A stretch of DNA of 32,287 nucleotides. It comes from an uncultured Verrucomicrobiota bacterium (GTDB lineage Bacteria > Verrucomicrobiota > Kiritimatiellia > RFP12 > UBA1067). The stretch is taken from NCBI GenBank assembly GCA_945834475.1, contig CAMAHK010000021.1, positions 1 through 32,287 of the forward strand, read 5' to 3'. A program made the position numbers and the translations under genes. Every line of letters begins with the position of its first letter. Position 1 is the first letter of the stretch. Positions 6,393 to 15,165 of this stretch are shown here, one piece after another. The notes under the pieces are model-generated. The model saw only the letters and a program-made list of their open reading frames with translations. It made no database searches and was not told the origin of the DNA.

Positions 6393-7559
6393 ATGAACTA
6401 CAAGTATCACTGCCTCAATCCGATCGCGGAGTGCGGCCTCAAGAATCTGGGCGACAACTACGCCCGTACCGAAAACTTCGACGAAGCGAACGCCGTCTTC
6501 GTCCGCAGCGCCAAGATGGACGAGATGGTCCCCGGCGCGAATCTCTACGCCATTGCGCGCGCCGGCGCTGGCGTCAACAACATTCCCCATGCGGAATACG
6601 CGAAGAAGGGGGTCGTCGTCTTCAATACGCCTGGCGCGAATGCGAACGGCGTGAAGGAACTTGTCATTGCGGCGATGCTGCTCGCGAGCCGCGACATCGT
6701 CGGCGGCGTCGAGTGGGTCAAGACGAATGTCGCCGATCCTGCAATCGCGAAGTCGGCCGAGAAGGCGAAGAAGCAGTTTGCCGGCACGGAGATCATGGGC
6801 AAGAAGCTCGGTGTCATCGGTCTCGGCGCGATCGGCCAGAAGATCGCGAACGCGGCAATCGACCTTGGCATGGATGTCCTCGGCTACGATCCGTATCTTT
6901 CCGTCGAGGCGGCGCTCCGCCTTTCCAACCATGTGACGGTTTGCAAGAATGTCGAGGCAATTTACCGCGAGTGCGACATCATCACGGTGCACGTCCCCGC
7001 GCTTGACTCGACGAAGGGCATGATCAACGCCGACGCGATCGGCCTTATGAAGACGGGCGTCATCGTCATCAACGCGGCGCGCGACGTGCTCGTGAACGAG
7101 AAGGACATGCTCGCGGCGCTCGAGGCGGGCAAGGTGCGCAAGTACGTTTCCGACTTCCCGAATGCGACGACGGCCGGACAGAAGGGCTGTCTCGTCATCC
7201 CGCACCTCGGTGCGTCGACCGAAGAATCCGAGGACAACTGCGCGATCATGGCGGTCAAGGAGATGCGCGACTTCCTTGAGAACGGCAACATCGTCAACTC
7301 GGTGAACTATCCGGCTTGCTCGCTGGGCATCGCCAACAAGGCGGGGCGCCTGGCGATCTGCCACAAGAACGTCGCGAACATGATCGGCACATTCACGTCG
7401 ATCCTCGGCAACGCGAAGGTCAACATCGATGCGATCGCGAACAAGAGCCGCGGCGACTTCGCCTATACGCTCATCGACACCGACTCGCTGATTCCGGCCG
7501 ATGTCGTCAAGTCGCTCGAGGCGAGCGACGCCGTCATCCGTGTGCGCGTGGTGAAGTGA
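6393..7559 (+). CDS. serA: D-3-phosphoglycerate dehydrogenase
   Basis: This enzyme oxidises 3-phosphoglycerate to 3-phosphohydroxypyruvate, the first step of serine synthesis. The 388-residue protein has a split substrate domain, a Rossmann NAD domain with GLGAIGQ (about residues 148-154), the catalytic Arg in NAARDVLVNE, and the His in VIPHLGAST. A C-terminal ACT domain begins near residue 310 (ICHKNVANMIGTFTSILG), probably for serine feedback. ATG at 6393 is chosen over upstream in-frame codons, since those lie in the promoter leader. Its promoter is at 6339-6347. A 7-bp repeat array starts at the base after its stop codon. Confidence 0.9.
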   Translation: MNYKYHCLNPIAECGLKNLGDNYARTENFDEANAVFVRSAKMDEMVPGANLYAIARAGAGVNNIPHAEYAKKGVVVFNTPGANANGVKELVIAAMLLASRDIVGGVEWVKTNVADPAIAKSAEKAKKQFAGTEIMGKKLGVIGLGAIGQKIANAAIDLGMDVLGYDPYLSVEAALRLSNHVTVCKNVEAIYRECDIITVHVPALDSTKGMINADAIGLMKTGVIVINAARDVLVNEKDMLAALEAGKVRKYVSDFPNATTAGQKGCLVIPHLGASTEESEDNCAIMAVKEMRDFLENGNIVNSVNYPACSLGIANKAGRLAICHKNVANMIGTFTSILGNAKVNIDAIANKSRGDFAYTLIDTDSLIPADVVKSLEASDAVIRVRVVK

Positions 7560-7594
7560 GTTGTTGGTTGCCGGCTGTTAGTTGTTGGTTATGG
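7560..7594 (+). repeat. Five tandem 7-bp units after serA
   Basis: The units are GTTGTTG, GTTGCCG, GCTGTTA, GTTGTTG and GTTATGG. The order GCTGTTA-GTTGTTG is shared with the array at 3551-3620. It begins at the base directly after the serA stop. Confidence 0.85.
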
Positions 7595-7675
7595 GATACG
7601 CAAAACGAAATTCAAGTTCGTCTGGTGCGAACAGGGCTTCTGCGCCCGCTCGCGTCACCCCTGTTTCCGCTGTCG

Positions 7676-7710
7676 CCAAACCAGCAACCAGCAACCGACA
7701 ACCAACAACC
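7676..7710 (-). repeat. Five tandem 7-bp units, inverted relative to 7560-7594
   Basis: CCAAACC, AGCAACC, AGCAACC, GACAACC and AACAACC are heptamers that read GGTTGTT, GGTTGTC, GGTTGCT and so on from the opposite strand. With 7560-7594 they form inverted flanks around about 80 bases that contain an AACAGGG/CCCTGTT stem (7630-7667). Confidence 0.85.
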
Positions 7711-7737
7711 AAATCGGGCTCTGGCACGATTTGGTCG

Positions 7738-8805
7738 ATGCAGATCGGCGGGGCGAAGCAGAAGACGGACATGAAGCGCGTCGAAGTGCTGCTGTTCGTT
7801 TCTGAACTCGCCGATCTGCTAGAAGCCGGCATGACGCTTGGGCAGGCGCTGCAGGCGCTCGCCACGCAGGGCGAGGAGACGTCCGCACAGCGGTTTGTCT
7901 GCCAGGATCTCTGCGACCGCATCGTGCGCGGCGAAAACTTCTCCGACGCCTGCGCACATCATCCGAAGACGTTTCCGCCGCTCTTTTCGAACATGCTCCG
8001 TGCGGGCGAGGCCTCGGGTGCGATGGTTGAGGTTCTGCGGCGCCTTGGCGACCACTACGAGCGCGACGACAACATGCGCGGCAAGATCAAGAGCGCGATG
8101 TCGTATCCGGTCATTGTTCTGGTCTTCGGCATCGCCGCGGTCATTGGTGCGCTCATCTGGATCATTCCACAGTTCCAGAAGGTTTTCGATTCGATGGGGG
8201 CGGCGTTGCCGCTGCCGACCCGTATCCTGATCGGCATGTCGGACGGGCTTACGCACTACGGCTGGCTGATGGCGATCGTCGCCGTTGCAATCGCAATCTG
8301 GTTCAAGAAGTGGAAGACGACGCCGAGCGGCATCCGCAAGATCGACGCATGGAAGCTCCGCGCGCCGCTCATCAAGGGCATCGTCGCGGCGGGCGCGTAT
8401 TCGTCGCTTGCCTATACGCTCAAGACGCTGCTCTCGAACGGCGTCAACGTCCTCCAAGCGCTCAAGATCTGTGAGGAGACGTGTGGCAACGCGGTCATTG
8501 GCGATGCGCTCGCCACGGCGCGTCAGCGCGTCACGGACGGTACGACGATCTCGGGCCCGCTTGCCTCGTCGGGTGTCTTCCCGCGGATGATGACGGACAT
8601 GCTCGCGGTCGGCGAACAGGCCGGCGACATGGTCTCGTCGCTCGAGAACATCGGCAAGCGGTATCAGAAGGACATGGACCGCAACATCGCGGCGTTCACG
8701 AATGCGCTTGAGCCGATCCTGATCGTCGCGATCGCCGGTGTCGTCGGCTTTGTCGCAATTGCGATTCTGATGGCGGTCTTCAAGGTCTCCTCGTCGATTG
8801 GTTAA
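7738..8805 (+). CDS. Type II secretion/type IV pilus inner-membrane platform protein (GspF/PilC family)
   Basis: The protein has two T2SF domains. The first begins at VEVLLFVSELADLLEAGMTLGQAL and ends with membrane segment VIVLVFGIAAVIGALIWII. The second starts near YSSLAYTLKTLLSNGVNVLQAL and ends with ILIVAIAGVVGFVAIAILMAVF. It would anchor a pseudopilus or pilus assembly ATPase at the inner membrane. Only this component is present here. The start is uncertain. The open frame extends to 7591, but 7591-7737 holds the inverted heptamer array and rare codons (AAA, CGA, AGG, CAA) unlike the rest, so I place the start at ATG 7738, with 7771 also possible. Either way the usual N-terminal segment (about 50-60 residues with the YKA motif) is missing. 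Confidence 0.8.
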   Translation: MQIGGAKQKTDMKRVEVLLFVSELADLLEAGMTLGQALQALATQGEETSAQRFVCQDLCDRIVRGENFSDACAHHPKTFPPLFSNMLRAGEASGAMVEVLRRLGDHYERDDNMRGKIKSAMSYPVIVLVFGIAAVIGALIWIIPQFQKVFDSMGAALPLPTRILIGMSDGLTHYGWLMAIVAVAIAIWFKKWKTTPSGIRKIDAWKLRAPLIKGIVAAGAYSSLAYTLKTLLSNGVNVLQALKICEETCGNAVIGDALATARQRVTDGTTISGPLASSGVFPRMMTDMLAVGEQAGDMVSSLENIGKRYQKDMDRNIAAFTNALEPILIVAIAGVVGFVAIAILMAVFKVSSSIG

Positions 8806-8809
8806 CCGC

Positions 8810-9715
8810 ATGGAACGTACCGTTGAAGAGATCGGAGCGAAGATGGACGCGCTGGACCTCTGGTCGGCGCTTGTTCCCTACAACTGGGCTGTCAAGCCGA
8901 AGGGGACGGTCTTCCCCTATTTCTGTTCGAGCCTGAAGGGCGATGCGAAGCCCGTCAAGGTTCGGCTCTTGATGCTCGAAGGCTGGCAGACGCTGCATGA
9001 CTTCGTGCGGGTTCGCGTCGACCGCAACTTCGGCTTCTATTCGACGCCGATCGAATTCGCGCATCTCGAGCTTGTCATCCTCGACTCGGGCGAGATGAAA
9101 CTTTTCCGTCACGATCCCGGCTACATGCCGCAGGAGGCGACGCCGGCGCAGCGCGCGCTTGCGGTGAAGATTCTCTGGGAGACGTACGGCATCATGCTGC
9201 GCATCGAGTCCGATCCGAAGCTCCCGATGCGCTTTGCGTCCGAAAAGGCCGTGTTCGCGCGTGTTGAGACGGCGCCGGGCGTGTGGGACGACGCGCCGCT
9301 CGAGATTCCCGATCCGCCGCCGCATGTCGAGAAGATCTCGTTTGAGAAAGCCGACCTCAAGCGGGCGAAGGACATTCCGTTCGTGCCGGGGGATGTCCTG
9401 CACGTCGACTTCGCCCTGCGTCCGCAGATCATGACGAAGGAGCCGCGTCCCAGGTGCGTCTACCGCCTGCTCGCGGCCGATCCGGCGACGAAGGAGATTG
9501 CCGTGGACCTTCGGGCATCGGTGAATCCTGAGACGGGTCTTCGCGGACTCTGGGAGGCGATGCCGCAGCAGCTGCTGCGGGCGCTTGTTGAAAGGGGACG
9601 CATCCCCGGCGAGATCAAGGTCATTTCGGGACGCGTCTTCCGCATGCTGCGTCCGCTCTGTCTCGAACTGCCGTTCAAACTGTCGCTTCACGATACCTTG
9701 GAGTTTCCTGCATGA
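8810..9715 (+). CDS. Unrecognised protein, possibly with a DUF6930-like C-terminus
   Basis: The 301-residue soluble protein has no signal peptide or membrane segment that I can see. The N-terminal third contains FRVRVDRNFGFYSTPIEFAHL-type strands; the C-terminal LLRALVERGRIPGEIKVIS resembles the end of DUF6930 proteins, where a residue pattern P..L...L...G..P..I.V recurs. That link is weak. ATG at 8810 is six bases after the GspF-like stop, and the end overlaps the next gene by ATGA, so it belongs to the same transcript. Codon use matches the neighbours, so it is a real gene. I cannot assign a function. Confidence 0.7.
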   Translation: MERTVEEIGAKMDALDLWSALVPYNWAVKPKGTVFPYFCSSLKGDAKPVKVRLLMLEGWQTLHDFVRVRVDRNFGFYSTPIEFAHLELVILDSGEMKLFRHDPGYMPQEATPAQRALAVKILWETYGIMLRIESDPKLPMRFASEKAVFARVETAPGVWDDAPLEIPDPPPHVEKISFEKADLKRAKDIPFVPGDVLHVDFALRPQIMTKEPRPRCVYRLLAADPATKEIAVDLRASVNPETGLRGLWEAMPQQLLRALVERGRIPGEIKVISGRVFRMLRPLCLELPFKLSLHDTLEFPA

Positions 9716-10005
9716 GTTACCTGACCGAAACGCCCGACGGCGTGATCCTAAACGTGAAGGCCCAGCCGCGCTCGTCGAAGGCGGGGTTGGACGGGCTTCT
9801 CGGGGATGCCGTGAAGGTGAAGATCCGATGTGCGCCGGTCGACGGGAAGGCGAACAAGGAACTCGTCGAGACGCTGGCCGACGCCTTTGATTTGCCGAAG
9901 AGTCGTGTCGTCTTCAAGATCGGCGAGACCTCGAAGACGAAGCGCATTCTCCTGCAGGGGCTGACCATCCGTCAGGTTGAGTCCGTTGTCGGGGTGTCGG
10001 CTTGA
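9712..10005 (+). CDS. DUF167 (YggU-family) protein
   Basis: The 97-residue protein carries the DUF167 pattern: VKAQPRSSKAGLDGLLGDAVKVKI, APVDGKANKELVETLADAF, then SRVVFKIGETSKTKRI. The family is small, cytosolic and widespread, without an established function. The length is normal. ATG overlaps the preceding stop (ATGA). Confidence 0.85.
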   Translation: MSYLTETPDGVILNVKAQPRSSKAGLDGLLGDAVKVKIRCAPVDGKANKELVETLADAFDLPKSRVVFKIGETSKTKRILLQGLTIRQVESVVGVSA

Positions 10006-10119
10006 GAGACCGGGCCGACATCCTCAAATGTAGATTCCTTCACGTGTTAACACTCCGTTAACAAACATCCGCTAAACTACGGGGTGTTCAATCGGGAAAC
10101 CGAAGAAAGGAAGAACATC

Positions 10120-10983
10120 ATGAAGGAATCGAAGATGAAGGTTGTGATGGCGTCGGCCGCGGTCTTTGCCGTGACGGCGCTTCTTGGATATGCCGCCTCG
10201 ACGGGCGCGGAAAAGAAGGACAGCTCGCAGAAGTCGTCCGAATCGACCGTCTCGACGAACGAGAACGGTTCGGTCTCGCGCACGTTTACGGAAATGACGG
10301 TCTCGACGAACGGGAATATGGTGACGGAACATCGTCGTGAGACGCGCACGACGCTTGACGCCGACGGCAACATGCTCGCGACGACGACGAGCGAGTACGC
10401 GCAGAGCTATCCGGTCGGGAGCGAGTCGTTTACCACGCCTGTCCGCGGGGACGCGGACGGTACGGTGGATCGCGCGGCAAGCGACTCGTTCATGGGGCTG
10501 AAGTTCGGCGAGGCATTTGGCGACGGCGAGACGAAGTTCATGAACGATTCGGACGAGCCGACGCTTCTCCGTGCGGCGTTCACGCCGAAGAAGGCGCTCG
10601 CCGGGTTCGACGACTACTATGTCTATGTGACGCCGAAGACGAAGAAGGTCGTGAAGGTCTATGCCTGCGCGAAGGAGGCGGTCGACCCTGGGACGAGCTG
10701 GCGCCGCCACTACCTCATCGAGGCACTCGAGAAGAAGTACCAGACCTGGGCGCGTCCGCGCAGCTGGTGCCGTCCCGTCTACACGTTCGACATCGGCTCG
10801 GGCCGCTACGTGACGGCGTGCCTCGCGGGTTCGTCGCGCGACTATGAGACGGTGCTTGTCGGCTGGGACGATGCGCTCCTGACGACCGCGGCGGACGAGA
10901 CGGAGGAGATCCGTCAGGAGGCCCGCAAGCAGGCGCTTGAGAAGCGTCGCTCCCGTGTGAGTGATGCGGCGGATGCTTTTTGA
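10120..10983 (+). CDS. Secreted protein of unknown function
   Basis: The N-terminus MKESKMK followed by a hydrophobic run (VVMASAAVFAVTALLGYAAS) looks like a signal peptide or membrane anchor. Residues about 45-80 hold two related stretches (TVSTNENGSV and TVSTNGNMV), a short internal repeat rich in Thr/Ser. The C-terminal half has MGLKFGEAFG, PKKALAGFDDYYVYVTPKTKKV and a basic charged tail, and resembles proteins that read out small predicted beta domains, but I do not recognise a family. ATG 10120 has a GAAAGGAAG binding site. The gene stands alone behind a 114-base gap. Its TGA stop is the first three bases of the extended -10 promoter of the next operon. Confidence 0.7.
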   Translation: MKESKMKVVMASAAVFAVTALLGYAASTGAEKKDSSQKSSESTVSTNENGSVSRTFTEMTVSTNGNMVTEHRRETRTTLDADGNMLATTTSEYAQSYPVGSESFTTPVRGDADGTVDRAASDSFMGLKFGEAFGDGETKFMNDSDEPTLLRAAFTPKKALAGFDDYYVYVTPKTKKVVKVYACAKEAVDPGTSWRRHYLIEALEKKYQTWARPRSWCRPVYTFDIGSGRYVTACLAGSSRDYETVLVGWDDALLTTAADETEEIRQEARKQALEKRRSRVSDAADAF

Positions 10984-10989
10984 TATAAT
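10981..10989 (+). promoter_or_regulatory. Extended -10 promoter of the ABC/Gld-like operon
   Basis: TGATATAAT fits TGnTATAAT exactly and lies 36 bases before the ATP-binding gene. Its TGA is also the stop codon of the preceding gene. No -35 match is evident. Confidence 0.7.
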
Positions 10990-11025
10990 ATACGCGCAAT
11001 TTTAAACATAAACATAAACGAAACT

Positions 11026-11739
11026 ATGCTAGAAGTCAAAAATCTGAAGAAGAGCTTCGGCGATTTCGAAGCGGTGAAGGGGATTTCCTTCACCGTATCG
11101 AAGGGCGAGGTTCTCGGCTTTCTCGGGCCGAACGGCGCGGGCAAGTCGACCACGATGCGCATGATCACGGGCTTTCTCCCGCCTACGTCCGGCACGGCCG
11201 TCATCTGCGGCAAGGACATTTCTATTGAGCCGGTCGCGGCGAAGGCCCATCTCGGCTATCTGCCGGAGTCCGCGCCGAGCTACAAGGCGATGACGGTGAA
11301 GGACTATCTCACATTCGTCGCCGAGATCCGCGGTTTCGCGGGCAAGGCCGGTGCCGACAAGGTCGACGCGGTCATCGTCAAGGCAAAGCTTGAGAAGGTC
11401 GTCAACCAGACGATCGAGACGCTCTCGAAGGGCTACCGTCAGCGCACCGCGTTCGCGGCGGCGATTCTGCACGATCCCGACGTCCTCATCATGGACGAGC
11501 CGACGGACGGCCTCGACCCGAACCAGAAGTTCGCGGTCCGCGAGATGATCAAGGAGATGTCGGCCGATAAGGCGATCATCATCTCGACCCATATTCTCGA
11601 GGAAGTGGATGCCGTGTGCAACAAGGTGATCGTGATTGCCGATGGCGAGAAGAAGTTCGATGGTACGCCCGCCGAACTCGCCGCGCTCGATCCGAGCGGG
11701 AAGATCGATGTTGTGTTTAGAAATCTGACTATGAAGTAA
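11026..11739 (+). CDS. ABC transporter ATP-binding protein, GldA-like
   Basis: The 237-residue ATPase has Walker A GPNGAGKST (residues 34-42), the signature LSKGYRQR (133-140), Walker B VLIMDEP (153-159), D-loop DGLDP and H-loop IISTH. The signature LSKGYRQR instead of LSGGQ is typical of the GldA/ABC-2 exporter group. It would energise the permease-auxiliary fusion encoded two bases downstream. The ATG has no clear binding site; the leader is A-rich. Confidence 0.9.
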   Translation: MLEVKNLKKSFGDFEAVKGISFTVSKGEVLGFLGPNGAGKSTTMRMITGFLPPTSGTAVICGKDISIEPVAAKAHLGYLPESAPSYKAMTVKDYLTFVAEIRGFAGKAGADKVDAVIVKAKLEKVVNQTIETLSKGYRQRTAFAAAILHDPDVLIMDEPTDGLDPNQKFAVREMIKEMSADKAIIISTHILEEVDAVCNKVIVIADGEKKFDGTPAELAALDPSGKIDVVFRNLTMK

Positions 11740-11741
11740 TC

Positions 11742-14327
11742 ATGAAAAACATCAAAGCCATTTTCAAGCGCGAGTTCAAGTCGTATTTCGACTCGCCCGT
11801 CGCGTATGTGTTCCTAGTCGCGTTCCTCGTTTTGATCGGCTTCATGACGTTCGGGGTCGCGATGTTCTACGAGCGCCGTCAGGCGGATCTGACGCCGTTC
11901 TTCTTCTGGCATCCGTGGGTCTATCTGCTGCTCGTTCCGGCGGCGACGATGGGCACGTGGGCCGACGAACGCCGCAACGGCACGGCGGAACTCCTGCTGA
12001 CCTTGCCCGTGACACTCACGGAAGCGTTGGTCGGCAAGTTCCTCGCGGCCTGGGCGTTTATGGGCGCGGCGCTGGCGCTGACGTTCCCGCTGCTGCTGAC
12101 GGTCGGCTATCTCGGCTCGCCCGACTGGGGCACGATCCTTTGCGGCTACCTCGGCTCGTTCCTTCTCGCCGGCGCGGCGTCGGCGATTGGCGTCTTCGCG
12201 AGCTCGATCTCGAAGTCGAGCGTCGTTGGCTTCGTCGTTTCGCTCGCGCTCGTCTTCTTCCTACTCCTCATCGGCTTCGATCCCGTGATCGGCGCGGTGG
12301 CGGCGTGGGGTGTTCCGACGGCGATTACGGACGCGATTGCCGGCTGCTCGCTCTTGACGCACTTCGAGGCGCTTCGCCGCGGTGTCGTTGATCTTGCGGA
12401 TGTCGGCTACTACGTTGGCATGATCGTCTTTGCGCTTGCGGCGGCGAAGACCGTCACGGACGGTCGCCGGGGCGCCGGGAAGGGCGCGGTCGGCCTTGTC
12501 GCGATTGCGGCGATCGCCGTCGCGGCTGATGTCATTCTCGGGGCGCTCCCGCTCCGCTGTGACTTCACGGCCGAGAGCCTCTACACGCTCTCGAAGGGCT
12601 CGAAGGCGGTTCTCAAGCAGCTCGACAAGGACGTCACGCTCAAGTACTACCTGAGCTCGTCCGCGGCCGAGATGCCGATGAACCTCAAGACGTACGCGAA
12701 CGAGGTGGCGAACCTCCTTAAGGAATACGAACGCGCGTCGGGCGGTTCGCTTGTCGTCGAGACTTATGATCCGACCCCCGATTCGGATGCCGAGGAATGG
12801 GCGCAGCGCTACGGCATCGAGCCGCAGCAGGGCGCGAATCCGTTTGGCGCACCGATCTACTTCGGTCTCGTCGCGGTCTGTGGCGACAAGGAGGAGACGC
12901 TTGGCGTTCTCTCGCCGCGCACGCAGTCCACGCTCGAGTACGACGTTACCCGCCTCGTCACGCGCGTCGCGTGGCCGGAGCGTCCCGTGGTTGGCGTGAT
13001 GACCTCGCTCCCCGACGTGATGGGCGGCGAGATGAACCCGATGATGATGCAGATGGGCCAGCGTCCGCCGCAGGGCTGGGCGTCGTTTGCCGAGCTCGCG
13101 AAGGACTACGAGGTCAAGACGATCGCGACGGATGTCGATGAGATTGATCCCGCGGTGAAGACGCTCGTCGTCCTCCATGCGAAGGACCTCTCCGACAAGG
13201 CGCTCTACGCGATCGACCAGTTCGTCCTTCGCGGCGGCAAGCTCGTCGCCTGTGTTGACCCGTTCTCGATCAAGGATATGCAGAGTGCGCGTCAGAAGCA
13301 GAATCCGATGATGATACAGATGGGCGGCCAGATGGATGGCCCCTCGACGCTCGGCAAGCTCTTCGACGCGTGGGGCATCACGTTCGACACGGGTCGCCTC
13401 TCCTGTGACCTCTCCGCGGCAACGCGCCTCGGCAACGGCCATGGCGGTGCGGAGGAGAATCCGGCGTTCCTCTCGCTCGGCGAGAAGAATATGTCCAAGG
13501 ACGACCTGCTCGTCCAGGGTCTTACGAACGTAATGTTCCCGTTTGCGGGTGCGCTCGCGTTTGAGAAGAAGGAGATGGACCTCACGTTCACGCCGCTTAT
13601 CACGACCTCGAAGGAGAATGCGTGCATGGTCGAGAAGATGTCCCTCATGTACGGCGGCGGCGTCAAGGACATGATTCCCGACGGCCAGGAGCGTATTCTC
13701 GCGGCGCGTCTCGACGGCACGTTTAAGACGGCGTTCCCGAAGGGTCCGGACGGCACAAACGACGTTTCGAAGGCACTCGCCGAGGGTAAGAGTGCGGTGA
13801 TGATTTTCGCCGACTCCGACTTCCTCGCCGACGACTTCTGCGTCCGCATGATGCGCACGCCGTTCGGACAGATCCCGCAGCTCATGAACGATAACCTCAC
13901 GCTCTTCTCGAACGTGATCGAGCAGTTCGCGGGCCGCGAGGAGCTTATCGGCGTCCGTTCGCGTGGCGCGTCGGACCGTCCGTTCACGGTCGTGAACGAA
14001 CTTGAGGCCGAGGCGATGCGCAAGTACCAGCGCAAGCAGGCCGACTTCGAGGCTGAGCTTCAGATGACGCAGCAGCGTCTTCAGGCGCTTCAAAGCCAGA
14101 AGGAGGCGAAGGATCGTTACGTCCTCTCCGCCGAACAGCAGGCTGAGATCAAGCGACTCCGTAAGGCCCAGGCGAATACGAAGAAGCAGCTCAAGAACGT
14201 CCGCAAGGAACTCATGGCTGGCATCGACTCGCTCGGCACGACACTGAAGACGATCAACATTGGACTCGTTCCGCTCTTGGTTGTCCTCTTCGGCCTCCTG
14301 CGCGGCTATCTTCGCAAGCGTAAATAA
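11742..14327 (+). CDS. ABC-2 permease fused to GldG-like auxiliary domain
   Basis: The 861-residue protein joins two proteins that are separate (GldF and GldG) in Bacteroidetes. Residues 1-245 hold about six membrane segments and the ABC-2 motif WADERRNGTAELLLTLPVT. After a further segment (about 248-270) the periplasmic part begins at DFTAESLYTLSKGSKAVLKQL, typical of ABC_transp_aux/GldG. It contains FVLRGGKLVACVDPF and a coiled coil at about 755-830 before the final membrane segment (IGLVPLLVVLFGLLRGYL). Met-rich stretches (NPMMMQMGQ and NPMMIQMGG) sit in two loops. The complex probably exports or extracts an envelope substrate; gliding is not implied. Confidence 0.85.
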   Translation: MKNIKAIFKREFKSYFDSPVAYVFLVAFLVLIGFMTFGVAMFYERRQADLTPFFFWHPWVYLLLVPAATMGTWADERRNGTAELLLTLPVTLTEALVGKFLAAWAFMGAALALTFPLLLTVGYLGSPDWGTILCGYLGSFLLAGAASAIGVFASSISKSSVVGFVVSLALVFFLLLIGFDPVIGAVAAWGVPTAITDAIAGCSLLTHFEALRRGVVDLADVGYYVGMIVFALAAAKTVTDGRRGAGKGAVGLVAIAAIAVAADVILGALPLRCDFTAESLYTLSKGSKAVLKQLDKDVTLKYYLSSSAAEMPMNLKTYANEVANLLKEYERASGGSLVVETYDPTPDSDAEEWAQRYGIEPQQGANPFGAPIYFGLVAVCGDKEETLGVLSPRTQSTLEYDVTRLVTRVAWPERPVVGVMTSLPDVMGGEMNPMMMQMGQRPPQGWASFAELAKDYEVKTIATDVDEIDPAVKTLVVLHAKDLSDKALYAIDQFVLRGGKLVACVDPFSIKDMQSARQKQNPMMIQMGGQMDGPSTLGKLFDAWGITFDTGRLSCDLSAATRLGNGHGGAEENPAFLSLGEKNMSKDDLLVQGLTNVMFPFAGALAFEKKEMDLTFTPLITTSKENACMVEKMSLMYGGGVKDMIPDGQERILAARLDGTFKTAFPKGPDGTNDVSKALAEGKSAVMIFADSDFLADDFCVRMMRTPFGQIPQLMNDNLTLFSNVIEQFAGREELIGVRSRGASDRPFTVVNELEAEAMRKYQRKQADFEAELQMTQQRLQALQSQKEAKDRYVLSAEQQAEIKRLRKAQANTKKQLKNVRKELMAGIDSLGTTLKTINIGLVPLLVVLFGLLRGYLRKRK

Positions 14328-14355
14328 GGTTTAGAAGAAAGGTGTAGGTGTAGAA

Positions 14356-15117
14356 ATGACGAATAAGAATTTGATTACTCTCGCCGCGACGGCCGTTGTG
14401 CTGGGCGCTGCGGCGTATCTCGCGACTTCCACGACCTCGACGAAGCGCTCGCCGCGTCTTAACGGCACGACGGTCCTCCCGAATCTGGATGTCTCGGCCG
14501 TCGCTTCGGTTGAGTTCGGCGACAAGCTGAAACTCGCGTCGGGTGCCAACGGCTGGACGGCCGCGACGTACCACAACTATCCGGTCGACCGCTCGAAGGT
14601 CGTCGACGCGCTCCTGAAGCTTTCCGAACTCAAGGTCGGTCAGGTCGTCCGCGGCAAGACGGTTGAATCGCCGACGAACCTCGTCCTCCGCGACGGCGAG
14701 GGACAGGAGCTCGCGGCGCTGCCGCTCGGCGACAAGCACGCCAAGTGGGGCCACGGCCGTTACGCGACGGTGAAGGGCGAGACGGTGCTCGTCTCCGACA
14801 CGCTCGACGCGTTCGACGGGGATGGCAAGAGTTTCGTCGAGACGAAGATCGTCGATACGCCGTATATCTCGTTCAACGACGTCGTTGAGGGACTCTCCGA
14901 GGAGGAGCTCGGCTTTGCGACGGGTGTCGTCGCGAAGGTGACGATCGGCGGCGACACGAACCGCACGGTCACGGTCGGCAACAAGGTCAAGGACGGCAGT
15001 GACCGTTACCTCAAGCTCGACCAGGGCGATTGGGTCTACAAGGTCTCGTCCTATTCGGTTGATTCGCTTCTCCCGAAGCCGCCGCCGACCAAGGAGCCTG
15101 CCGAGGAGAAAAAGTAA
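14356..15117 (+). CDS. DUF4340 domain protein
   Basis: The 253-residue protein has an N-terminal anchor (LITLAATAVVLGAAAYLAT) and a periplasmic region with the DUF4340 pattern: LPNLDVSAVASVEFGDKLKL, VDALLKLSELKVGQVVRGK, and LDQGDWVYKVSSYSVDSLL near the end. DUF4340 genes regularly follow GldF-GldG-type genes, as here. It is thought to be a partner of that export complex. The C-terminus is a Pro/Lys/Glu tail. The leader repeats GGTGTA twice. Confidence 0.85.
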   Translation: MTNKNLITLAATAVVLGAAAYLATSTTSTKRSPRLNGTTVLPNLDVSAVASVEFGDKLKLASGANGWTAATYHNYPVDRSKVVDALLKLSELKVGQVVRGKTVESPTNLVLRDGEGQELAALPLGDKHAKWGHGRYATVKGETVLVSDTLDAFDGDGKSFVETKIVDTPYISFNDVVEGLSEEELGFATGVVAKVTIGGDTNRTVTVGNKVKDGSDRYLKLDQGDWVYKVSSYSVDSLLPKPPPTKEPAEEKK

Positions 15118-15165
15118 GAGTCCACGGAAGAGCCCAAGGCCGAATAACCCCAAGGAGATAGGATT

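Noticed and set aside
7591-7737. N-terminal extension of the GspF-like protein
   Set aside because: The segment is made of repeat DNA with atypical codons and has no similarity to the normal N-terminal segment of the family.
12261-14093. Long minus-strand open frame of 610 codons
   Set aside because: It lies opposite the clear GldF-GldG-like gene. High GC at third positions produces long antisense frames throughout this window; its product is rich in Arg/Glu/His with no recognisable family.
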